From assembly GCA_047606825.1 (NCBI GenBank), contig JASGDY010000108.1, positions 1-23,204 of the forward strand: a stretch of DNA of 23,204 nucleotides. Reading direction: 5' to 3'. The DNA comes from Rhizosphaericola sp047606825. GTDB taxonomy: Bacteria; Bacteroidota; Bacteroidia; Chitinophagales; Chitinophagaceae. Positions within the stretch are counted from its first letter, which is position 1. Every line of letters starts with the position of its first letter. Below are positions 16,728-23,204 of the stretch, piece after piece. A program made the position numbers and the translations under genes. The notes below the pieces were generated by a model. The model was not told the origin of the DNA, searched no databases, and was given only the letters and a program-made list of their open reading frames with translations.

Positions 16728-16735
16728 CAAACGTA
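16728..16735 (-). promoter_or_regulatory. -7 element of the YcxB-like gene
   Basis: TACGTTTG on the minus strand is an exact TAnnTTTG match 17 bp before the ATG at 16710, giving a leader of about 10 nt. No clear TTG box is seen upstream. Confidence 0.5.
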
Positions 16736-16796
16736 CACGAAATTTTTTGGGTACACATGGAATCTTGTTCTGGTTGGAGGAACGGCGGGATGCTAT

Positions 16797-16830
16797 ATTG
16801 TAGAGACAGGACATACCCCGTCTCTACAAT
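16797..16830. repeat. REP-like palindrome between divergent genes
   Basis: Perfect 11-bp inverted arms ATTGTAGAGAC and GTCTCTACAAT flank a 12-nt centre AGGACATACCCC, itself a decayed GGGGCATGCCCC-like palindrome. No T-run follows on either strand. Elements of the form GTAGAGACGGGGC...GCCCCGTCTCTAC are known as dispersed repeats in several phyla, so this is probably a degenerate copy rather than a regulatory site. Confidence 0.6.
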
Positions 16831-16891
16831 CGGAATAATCGGTCGTGTTTTTGTTTTTTCCTTATTTCCCTTACCTTCGTTTCATTTTTTT

Positions 16892-16925
16892 CGAGGTTCT
16901 CCTTTTGGGGAGCCTCGTTTTTTTT
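16892..16925 (+). terminator. Strong intrinsic terminator upstream of the YceI gene
   Basis: CGAGGTTCTCC pairs over 11 positions (two G-U) with GGGGAGCCTCG around a TTTT loop, and is followed by eight T (16918-16925). It points along the plus strand and ends about 20 bp before the yceI promoter. No plus-strand gene lies between 16160 and here, so what it terminates is unclear. Confidence 0.75.
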
Positions 16926-16947
16926 ACAAAAAATAGACACGGACTTA

Positions 16948-16977
16948 TTTGTTGCAACAAACAAACTCCTATCTTTG
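16948..16977 (+). promoter_or_regulatory. Promoter of the YceI lipoprotein gene
   Basis: TTTG (16948-16951) and TATCTTTG (16970-16977) are separated by 18 nt, both exact matches to Bacteroidota primary-sigma boxes. Transcription would start near 16984, and the ATG follows at 17001. Confidence 0.8.
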
Positions 16978-17000
16978 CGTCAAATTTAAAAACAAAACAA

Positions 17001-17675
17001 ATGAAAAAAGCATTATTGGCCTTATCCGTATTGGCCGTTTTGGCTGCTTGCAACAACACGCCAAAAGCAGACAACGCGTCCACGTCCGAGGCGCAGGAAG
17101 TAAGCAAAGCTGCCGGCACGTCGTACACAGTCGACACCACGGCCAGCTCGATTGGCTGGAGAGCCGCACATAAAGGCGGTCTTAACCCTCGTTATGGCAC
17201 ACTGAAAGTGGCTGTGGGTGACTTTACCGTAGACAATGGCAACATTGCTGCCGGCTCTTTTACGGTCAACCTTAGCTCGCTGGCAGTGAACCCCGCTTCT
17301 ATCAAGGAATCCGACAAAAAACCGGAAGACCTTGCCAACCACCTGAAGAGCCCGGACTTCTTTGACGCGGCGAAATATCCTACCGTCAAATTTGCCATTA
17401 CCAAGGTGGAAACTTTTGACTCTACCAAGACCAAAAGTCTGTTGCCGGGTGCTACCAATGTGGTAAGCGGCAACCTGACTATCAAGGATTCCACGGTCAA
17501 CGTGACGTTCCCGGCCATCATCAAGATTGCAGACGGCAAGGCCGACCTGCAAGCCAAGTTCTCGGTAGAACGCACTGCTTGGGGTCTGAAGTATGGGGCA
17601 ACAGGTAATCCTGCGGACTGGATGATTGGCAAGGACATCGAGCTGACACTGGACATCAAGGGCGCGACAAAATAG
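17001..17675 (+). CDS. YceI-family lipoprotein
   Basis: A 224-residue envelope lipoprotein. The signal MKKALLALSVLAVLAAC gives lipid-attached C17 after an LAAC lipobox, then a short Thr/Ser-rich linker to about 36. The YceI beta-barrel fold (about 37-222) runs from YTVDTTASSIGWRAAH to WMIGKDIELTLDIKG, including the LANHLKSPDFFDAAKYPTVKF segment typical of the family. YceI proteins have a lipocalin-like barrel that binds isoprenoid or other amphiphilic lipids, and the ligand is unknown here. The frame opens at 16845, but that extension covers the upstream terminator and promoter, so 17001 is the start. It is bounded by a promoter and a strong terminator, hence monocistronic. Confidence 0.92.
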   Translation: MKKALLALSVLAVLAACNNTPKADNASTSEAQEVSKAAGTSYTVDTTASSIGWRAAHKGGLNPRYGTLKVAVGDFTVDNGNIAAGSFTVNLSSLAVNPASIKESDKKPEDLANHLKSPDFFDAAKYPTVKFAITKVETFDSTKTKSLLPGATNVVSGNLTIKDSTVNVTFPAIIKIADGKADLQAKFSVERTAWGLKYGATGNPADWMIGKDIELTLDIKGATK

Positions 17676-17726
17676 TTGGCTGATTGCGGTTAAGCCCATC
17701 AGTTGGAATATTATATTTTCATGGCC

Positions 17727-17768
17727 GGAAAAGCTATCTCTGTTATAGGAGATAGCTTTTCCTTTTTT
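17727..17768 (+). terminator. Strong intrinsic terminator after the YceI gene
   Basis: A perfect 14-bp stem, GGAAAAGCTATCTC with GAGATAGCTTTTCC, encloses an 8-nt loop (17741-17748) and is followed by six T. It lies about 50 bp after the YceI stop. In the rest of the 311-bp gap before the next gene (17676-17986) only a weak promoter candidate is seen. Confidence 0.9.
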
Positions 17769-17901
17769 CATGGTATTGCTAGCGATAACATAACCGCAAG
17801 GCATAGACTGTTAAAAAAAGTCAACTGTGAATAAAAGTATATAAATGTTCGTTTTAGGCAATTTAGGCGTGTTATTTGTCTTTTCGAAAAAATAAAATCT
17901 T

Positions 17902-17909
17902 TTACTTTG
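17902..17909 (+). promoter_or_regulatory. Possible -7 element of the GT4 gene
   Basis: TTACTTTG differs from TAnnTTTG at one base, and a TTTG lies 23 nt upstream (17875-17878), at the long end of accepted spacing. It would give a leader of about 70 nt before the chosen ATG at 17987. Confidence 0.25.
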
Positions 17910-17986
17910 ACCCAACGTTCCGTGTATGGCATACGTATGGGACTGTAGTCAAGGTTATCCCAATTGGTCACCTAGCGCAAAGTTTA

Positions 17987-19057
17987 ATGGGCAGAATATT
18001 GATAGATATAGAGCGGATGAAGTATTCCCAGCATAATGGGTTGCTTCATTATTGCGCGCAACTGATTAACGCGGTTGGCAGCCTTCCCGATGTGGAACCG
18101 CGTAACATCACACTGATGGCGACAGAAAATGTGGCACCGTTTTACCGGGAAAAGAACTATGACATCTATGACCTGCGTTCCGTGCACAAGTTCTATCTGC
18201 CTAGAAAAAGCCAGTTTGACCTTTGGCACTGCACCTACCAGAATTCCAGGTATTTCCCCTATACTTTCGGCGGAAAGATTGTCTTCACCATACACGACTT
18301 CAACTTCATGTACCGTGACGATTATTCTGAACGCAAGAAACGGAGACTGATGGCGGACATACAACGCAAAATAGACCATGCCGATGTGGTCGTGGCCATA
18401 TCCCAGTTTGTACGTTCTGAAATACTTCGTTATTGTGATATTGACGAAAATAAGATACACGTCATCTACAATGGCTGTAATATCACGACGAATTCAGCGA
18501 TATACCCACCCATACGCAAACCGGGACGCTCGTTCTTCTTTACCGTCGGAACGATACTGGAAAAGAAAAACTTCAAGGTGTTGCCTTCCATGTTGCTGAA
18601 AAACGATTTCCAGCTCATCATCGCAGGAGAGCATACGGATACGGCTTATTGCCAGAAGATATGGGAGATGGCGAGGCGTCTCGGCGTGAGCCGACGCGTG
18701 AGCCTTATCGGCAGCATATCGGACGGGGAGAAAAACTGGTACCTCAAAAACTGTCTGGGGCTGCCGTTTACTTCCTTGACCGAAGGGTTTGGGCTGCCAG
18801 TACTGGAAGCCATGCACTACGGCAAGCCCACGTTCCTGTCCAAGTTTACGTCCCTACCTGAAATCGGTGGCGATGCAGCTTATTATTTCGACAACTTCGA
18901 ACCGGAATACATGGCGCAAAAAACGATGGACGACCTTGACCACTACAACACCACGGCCAACAGGGCACAGGAAATCGCGGAACACGCAGGACAGTTTTCG
19001 TGGGATGAAGCGGCAAGGAAATACTGGAGCGTGTATCAGGATACCTTGGCTTTATAG
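17987..19057 (+). CDS. GT4-type glycosyltransferase
   Basis: A retaining glycosyltransferase of 356 residues with the GT-B fold, expected to transfer a sugar from a nucleotide-sugar to a surface glycan on the cytoplasmic face. The N-terminal half has GLLHYCAQL and HDFNFMYRDD. The C-terminal donor-binding half begins FFFTVGTILEKKNF (184-197) and contains the E-x7-E motif EGFGLPVLE (E266, E274), then GKPTFLSKFTSLPEIGGDA. The open frame extends 37 codons upstream, but that part is AT-rich and unlike a glycosyltransferase start, whereas MGRILIDIERM is typical, so ATG 17987 is chosen. The sugar and acceptor cannot be told. It shares strand and probable pathway with the large GT2 protein downstream. 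Confidence 0.85.
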   Translation: MGRILIDIERMKYSQHNGLLHYCAQLINAVGSLPDVEPRNITLMATENVAPFYREKNYDIYDLRSVHKFYLPRKSQFDLWHCTYQNSRYFPYTFGGKIVFTIHDFNFMYRDDYSERKKRRLMADIQRKIDHADVVVAISQFVRSEILRYCDIDENKIHVIYNGCNITTNSAIYPPIRKPGRSFFFTVGTILEKKNFKVLPSMLLKNDFQLIIAGEHTDTAYCQKIWEMARRLGVSRRVSLIGSISDGEKNWYLKNCLGLPFTSLTEGFGLPVLEAMHYGKPTFLSKFTSLPEIGGDAAYYFDNFEPEYMAQKTMDDLDHYNTTANRAQEIAEHAGQFSWDEAARKYWSVYQDTLAL

Positions 19058-19479
19058 ACGAAATATTGTCTTTTGACATATCGAGGAAGTTGTTTAAACT
19101 TTTTGGGCTATTTCATAGAAATTAAGGACGAGGTTGCTGGACTAAGGCTCTACTTCTCGGATTTATTTTCATTCTTGTATCTATCTTTTATTCCTAGAAA
19201 AGTTTAAATCAGTTTTCATTATCACAAAAATGAAGCACTACGCCCATAAGTCTTGTCTAAAGGCTTTTAGGATAAGGTGGTGGTATACCCATGCCATGTA
19301 TCCCAAAAGCATAGAACGAACCTCTTGCCCAACGGATTTTCCACTGATTGGAAATCCCACATATAGTTTTCGTGTAAGTCCCATGTCCAGCGCGGACTCG
19401 CCGAATGTAATGTAATGTCTATCATCAAAAGAACGGGCAATCGAAAACGAAATATAAATATGAAAATGACGCACACAGC
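19058..19479. other. 422-bp gap without a recognised gene
   Basis: The stretch between the two glycosyltransferase genes is visibly more AT-rich in its first 170 bp than the flanks. A plus-strand frame at 19230-19415 (61 codons) and a minus-strand frame at 19238-19603 (121 codons, running into the start of the next gene) are open, but neither resembles a known family. No clear terminator hairpin or promoter box was found. It may hold a decayed gene fragment. Confidence 0.4.
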
Positions 19480-22400
19480 ATGATGGAAAAACAGGAATCG
19501 TCGGAATTGAACGTAAGCAGCCTACCCTATTTTGAATCACTTCTGTGGGAGCCTGTCCGTATTGAGAAACATTCAGCATGGGTGAGCCATATTCCTTTTG
19601 CACATTGGGCGGTCATGGTTTGCAGCCCCAAGGTGTTTGTGGAGCTTGGATCGCATACGGGTGTTTCCTATGCCGCATTTTGCAATGCCGTCAACCATGC
19701 AGGTCTGTCGACGAAATGCTATGCTATCGATACATGGCAAGGCGACGCACAGGCTGGCTACTATGGGAGTGATGTCTACGACGACCTTGCCTCATTCAAC
19801 CAGACGCATTTTTCTTCTTTTTCCACTTTGGTCAAGTCCACTTTTGACGAAGCGGTTTCGTTGTTTGAGGACAAGTCCATAGACCTGTTGCACATTGACG
19901 GCCACCATACATACGATGCTGCGAAACGAGACTTTGAGAGGTGGTTGCCCAAGTTAAGCGACAGAGGAATTGTACTTTTCCATGACACCAACGAAAAACA
20001 GGAAGGGTTCGGCGTGTGGAAACTATGGGAAGAACAGTCTACCCACTATCCGCATTTTCATTTCCTGCACGGACACGGCCTGGGGATACTCCAGGTGGGA
20101 AAGGTGTGCCCGGAAAATCTGTGCCCGCTCTTCTCCATGCCGGAGAGCGAGGCCTTTTTGGTAAAACAGCTTTTTGCGACAATCGGCGAACGCTGGGAAT
20201 TGGTACGGCAGACCATGTTGCTGGACGATGCACACAAAAAGGAAGTGGCATTGCTAGAGGAAGAGTTGGAAATGGAGGAAACGGTGTACCAGCAGGAGCT
20301 ACTCATGGAAAAGGAGGCTCATAGCCTACTAGCCGATGCCCATGAAAAGGAAATAGAAATCTTGAATGATAATATATGGCTGGTCGACACGCAGGTACAG
20401 TCCTTGGACAAAGACTCCCTGCGACATTATCTACGCAAGCATCCCAAGCTGAAAAGGTCATTGACCAAGTATATCGGCTATATACGTGCCGCATTAAAAG
20501 GTAAGCTCGGACAAGAACGAAGAAGATACCATACGGCTTTGAAACATGCCCAGATTATTGCAGAGTCCCCTTTGTTTGACGCAGATTGGTATTGCAAAAA
20601 ATATTTTGACGTCACCTATTCCGGTTTTTCCCCACAGATGCATTATGCACTGTATGGCAAGGACGGACGCCTCCCAAGTCCATTGTTCCATGCGCAACTC
20701 TACCAAGAGCAATATAAAGAGGTGGAAGACTCCGAATATACACCATTGGCCTACTATGAACTGTATGGGAGGACGGAAAACCACTGCTACCAGGACTATA
20801 AGGATATAGATGCGATAAAAAATATGGGGGAAAGCGATTATATATCTTATGAAGAATGGCAGGAGACGATAGAGGCGTCTCACATAGCAAATCTACGCAA
20901 TGGCACTGATACGGACACGCTATCCCATCAACGGACCAAGTTTTCTATTATAGTTCCTGCCTACAATACGTCCATGGAATTACTGATGGCCTGCATCAAA
21001 TCTGTCCTGAACCAGACTTATGCCGACTGGCAGCTTTGCATTGCCGACGATGCGTCCACCAACCAGTCGACCCTTTTCGTACTTAGGCATTTCCAGAAAA
21101 AAGATTCCCGTATCGACGTTGTTTACAGAACGGAAAACGGACATATCTCCCATGCAAGCAATTCTGCACTGGCATTGGCCAAAGGTGAATATGTCCTGTT
21201 CCTCGACCATGACGACGAGCTGGCACCGACGGCATTGCAGGAGTTGGCAATGGCAATAGCCGAAAACCCGCAGGCACAAGTCCTCTATTCCGATGAAGAC
21301 AAGCTGGATGAATATGGCAGACGTACAGAACCTTATTTCAAACCGGAATTTTCGCCCGACCGCTTGTTTTCCCAAAACTACATCTGCCATCTCGTTGCAT
21401 ACAAAAAGTCCCTCGTCGACAAGGTCGGTGGACTTCGCCCAGGATATGAAGGCAGTCAGGACTACGATTTGGTATTAAGGGCAATAGCGAAGCTGGACTG
21501 GGAAAAGGACATCGTCCATATCCCCAGTGTTTTATACCATTGGCGGATGACGCCCAATTCCACGGCGAGTACGCACGCAAACAAATCCTATGCCACCGTA
21601 GCCGCACAGAGGGCTTTGCAGGATTTCTTTGACAGCAACGGTTATGGTGCCAAAGTAACCCTGCTCGATGACGGCAGGTATAGGACACGCTGGCCACTTC
21701 CAGACCCACTGCCTTTGGTAAGCGTTATCATTGGGACGCGGGACGGTTACAGCGACTTGAAAAATTGCATAGACTCCATTTTCAACAAGACATCCTATCA
21801 CCACTATGAACTGATTGTCGTAGACAACCAATCTACGGATCCGGAGACGCTACGCTATCTAGAAGAGCTGCGACAGCTTCCCAATGTCCGTGTCATTGTG
21901 TATGACGACGTATTCAATTATTCGGCCATCAATAACATGGCTGTGACACATGCCAAAGGATCCATTATCGGCCTTCTCAACAATGACACGGAGGTCTTGC
22001 AGGAAGATTGGTTGACGGAGATGGTGAGCCATGCCATACGACCCGATGTCGGGTGTGTCGGTGCCAAGCTGTTGTACCCCGACGGCACGGTGCAACATGC
22101 AGGCGTGGTACTCGGTATAGGAGGACTTGCCGACCATGCACATCGATTTAGCGAAAGTGACGACGGTGGTTACTATGACCTATTGAAGATAGTCCACAAC
22201 GTAAGTGCCGTTACCGCCGCGGCTTTGCTGGTAAGGAAAGCTGTTTTCAACGAAGTGGGCGGACTGGATGCGGAAGGACTCAAAGTGGCGTTTAACGACG
22301 TGGACCTGTGCCTCAAGGTCAGGATGGCAGGCTACAGGAATGTCTTTACGCCGTTTGCGTTGTTGAGACACCATGAATCCAAAAGCCGGGGACAGGACGA

Positions 22401-22542
22401 CACACCTAAGAAACAGGCAAGAGCCGATCAGGAAGTCAATCTGATGCTGTCAAGATGGGGCATGGTATTGCAAAACGACCCCTTCTACAACCCTAACCTC
22501 ACATTGAAAAGAACAGATTATTCTATCAGAGCTTGTCGTTAA
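19480..22542 (+). CDS. Methyltransferase - coiled coil - double GT2 glycosyltransferase
   Basis: A 1020-residue multidomain enzyme for surface polysaccharide assembly. Residues about 45-210 form a Methyltransf_24-type class I SAM domain: FVELGSHTGVSYAAF (53-67), YAIDTWQGD (81-89), LLHIDGHHTYDAAKRDF (136-152) and GIVLFHDT (163-170). An acidic coiled coil follows (about 248-300). At about 360-435 there are two repeats of the glycosyltransferase-linked type (SPLFDADWYCKKYFDV, then SPLFHAQLYQEQY). The first GT2 domain (about 487-700) has IIVPAYN, DDAS and the metal motif DHDD (576-579). The second (about 746-965) has SVIIGTRD, VDNQSTD, NNDTE (834-838) and FNDVDLCLKVRMAG. Such proteins build and cap repeating glycans. 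The start could be 19480 or the adjacent ATG at 19483. The stop lies 8 bp before a probable IS end, so the true C-terminus may have been altered. Confidence 0.88.
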   Translation: MMEKQESSELNVSSLPYFESLLWEPVRIEKHSAWVSHIPFAHWAVMVCSPKVFVELGSHTGVSYAAFCNAVNHAGLSTKCYAIDTWQGDAQAGYYGSDVYDDLASFNQTHFSSFSTLVKSTFDEAVSLFEDKSIDLLHIDGHHTYDAAKRDFERWLPKLSDRGIVLFHDTNEKQEGFGVWKLWEEQSTHYPHFHFLHGHGLGILQVGKVCPENLCPLFSMPESEAFLVKQLFATIGERWELVRQTMLLDDAHKKEVALLEEELEMEETVYQQELLMEKEAHSLLADAHEKEIEILNDNIWLVDTQVQSLDKDSLRHYLRKHPKLKRSLTKYIGYIRAALKGKLGQERRRYHTALKHAQIIAESPLFDADWYCKKYFDVTYSGFSPQMHYALYGKDGRLPSPLFHAQLYQEQYKEVEDSEYTPLAYYELYGRTENHCYQDYKDIDAIKNMGESDYISYEEWQETIEASHIANLRNGTDTDTLSHQRTKFSIIVPAYNTSMELLMACIKSVLNQTYADWQLCIADDASTNQSTLFVLRHFQKKDSRIDVVYRTENGHISHASNSALALAKGEYVLFLDHDDELAPTALQELAMAIAENPQAQVLYSDEDKLDEYGRRTEPYFKPEFSPDRLFSQNYICHLVAYKKSLVDKVGGLRPGYEGSQDYDLVLRAIAKLDWEKDIVHIPSVLYHWRMTPNSTASTHANKSYATVAAQRALQDFFDSNGYGAKVTLLDDGRYRTRWPLPDPLPLVSVIIGTRDGYSDLKNCIDSIFNKTSYHHYELIVVDNQSTDPETLRYLEELRQLPNVRVIVYDDVFNYSAINNMAVTHAKGSIIGLLNNDTEVLQEDWLTEMVSHAIRPDVGCVGAKLLYPDGTVQHAGVVLGIGGLADHAHRFSESDDGGYYDLLKIVHNVSAVTAAALLVRKAVFNEVGGLDAEGLKVAFNDVDLCLKVRMAGYRNVFTPFALLRHHESKSRGQDDTPKKQARADQEVNLMLSRWGMVLQNDPFYNPNLTLKRTDYSIRACR

Positions 22543-22642
22543 AAAAATTAGATAGTGTCGTAAGTTTGCAAAAAACTTGTCAGCGATCATTGAAAGATCA
22601 TCCTTATTTGGGCATTAGTAACTAAAGAATGCTATATTTTAC

Positions 22643-22650
22643 TACATTTG
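22643..22650 (+). promoter_or_regulatory. Transposase -7 element
   Basis: TACATTTG is an exact TAnnTTTG match 12 bp before the transposase ATG. No TTG box is present at normal spacing, which would fit a weak promoter. Confidence 0.45.
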
Positions 22651-22662
22651 TGAAAAAGTAAA

Positions 22663-23204
22663 ATGATAGACCATTGCCCCAAATGCAAAAGCCCCGAACG
22701 AGTCAAAAACGGACATATCCGGGGCCGTGCCCGCTACCGCTGCAAGAACTGCAAATACGACTACACGGTCATGCAAAAGTCCACTGCGATTGCGGCAGAG
22801 ACGAAGCGGTTGGCACTTGCGATGTACCTGGAGGGTCTCGGGTTCAATTCCATCGGCAGGATACTGAAAGTAAGCCACGTTTCGGTGATGAACTGGGTAA
22901 AGAAATACGGAAAGCAGGCGGAAGAGCTGCGCAGCGAGAAGGCGGTCGAAGTGGCGGAAATGGACGAGATGCACACTTATGTCGGGTCAAAAAAAACTAC
23001 GTTTGGGTCTGGATTGCTGTTGACAGGTACGGCAAACGGTTCGTCGATTTTGTTCTTGGCAAAAGGGACAGGGCGTCCTGCAAAAAACTCTGGGCAAAAA
23101 TGAAGGACAAGGACATCGGGCAGGTAATGACGGATTTCTGGGAAGCCTACGTAGGGGTTATCCCTAAAGGGAAGCACAAACAGTCCAAGGCGGAGACCTT
23201 CACG
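22663..23204 (+). CDS. IS1-family transposase, made by -1 frameshift (3' partial)
   Basis: The first frame (ATG 22663 to a TGA at 23101-23103) begins with an InsA-like DNA-binding region. It has a zinc ribbon with C5, C8, C27 and C30, then a helix-turn-helix (about 47-82, LALAMYLEGLGFNSIGRIL). AEMDEMHTYVGSKK brings the first catalytic aspartate, D101. After the A8 tract the first frame loses family resemblance, while the -1 frame continues NYVWVWIAVDRYGKRF to MTDFWEAYVG (D158) and KAETFT at the window end. At least 181 residues are visible in the fused product. The third catalytic residue lies beyond the window. The broken frame is normal for this family, not decay. Confidence 0.88.
22989..22996 (+). 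promoter_or_regulatory. Programmed -1 frameshift site (A8)
   Basis: Eight A, read in frame as tcA-AAA-AAA-act, give a slippery A-AAA-AAA heptamer. A -1 slip moves the reading to AAC TAC GTT TGG, the frame that carries the rest of the transposase. It matches in position and type the A-rich slip site of IS1. Confidence 0.75.

Larger units (their letters stand above)
22551..23204 (+). mobile_element. IS1-family insertion sequence, left end and most of the transposase (cut by the window)
   Basis: The element probably begins near 22551, where GATAGTGTCGTAAGTTTGC resembles IS1-type left inverted repeats. This end is inferred, since the right end is outside the window. It contains a promoter and a two-frame transposase. 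The leader 22551-22662 has AAGTTT/AAACTT inverted arms (about 22562-22577) and a GATCAT direct repeat. It lies directly behind the large glycosyltransferase gene. Confidence 0.75.

Noticed and set aside
16797..16830. Reading the inverted repeats of the window as a CRISPR or a transposon end
   Set aside because: The palindromes differ from each other, are not regularly spaced, and no target duplications or cas genes are visible.
17022..17804. Minus-strand frame of 260 codons opposite the YceI gene
   Set aside because: It covers a gene with promoter, lipobox, YceI domain and terminator, and runs back through the terminator. No protein-like motifs.
23001..23103. Zero-frame tail of the IS transposase as the true C-terminus
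   Set aside because: Family resemblance (DRYGKRF, TDFWEAYVG) continues only in the -1 frame, so the zero-frame end is the short InsA-like product at most.

Overview
The window looks like a chromosomal segment of a Bacteroidota bacterium, perhaps a Chitinophagaceae-like lineage. The evidence is a repeated -7 promoter element of the form TAnnTTTG, the gene order acpP-fabF-rnc, few Shine-Dalgarno sites, and protein types such as an anchored SurA/PpiD-like foldase, a YceI lipoprotein and a BaxI_1-type membrane protein. The family-level placement is a guess.

Region 1 (1-8640) is AT-rich. After the tail of an unidentified plus-strand gene (2-109), four tightly packed minus-strand genes read mod (8640-6598), a PHP-SMC-like ATPase (6588-3973), an AlbA_2/GHKL ATPase (3976-2804) and res (2807-150). 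Mod and Res together are a complete Type III restriction-modification system. The two genes between them, joined by 4-bp ATGA overlaps, are not part of a standard Type III system. The whole reads as one composite anti-phage operon and is the most interesting object here. A strong intrinsic terminator at 8740-8772 separates it from the upstream ppiD-like gene.

Region 2 (8824-15577, minus strand) is housekeeping, of higher GC by eye: ppiD/surA-like foldase, BaxI_1-family membrane protein, a polysaccharide-deacetylase lipoprotein, rnc, fabF and acpP. acpP-fabF-rnc is probably one transcription unit from a clear promoter at 15602-15630. Palindromic, REP-like hairpins sit between several of these genes.

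Region 3 (15725-17768) holds a GNAT acetyltransferase (+), a YcxB-like membrane protein (-) and a YceI-family lipoprotein (+). The YceI gene has a well-formed promoter and a 14-bp-stem terminator.

Region 4 (17987-22542, plus strand) encodes surface-glycan enzymes: a GT4 glycosyltransferase and a 1020-residue protein that fuses a methyltransferase, a coiled coil, a DWY-type linker repeat and two GT2 domains. They are separated by a 422-bp AT-rich gap.

Region 5 (about 22551 to the end) is the left part of an IS1-family insertion sequence. Its transposase needs a -1 ribosomal frameshift on an A8 tract, and the element is cut off by the window end.
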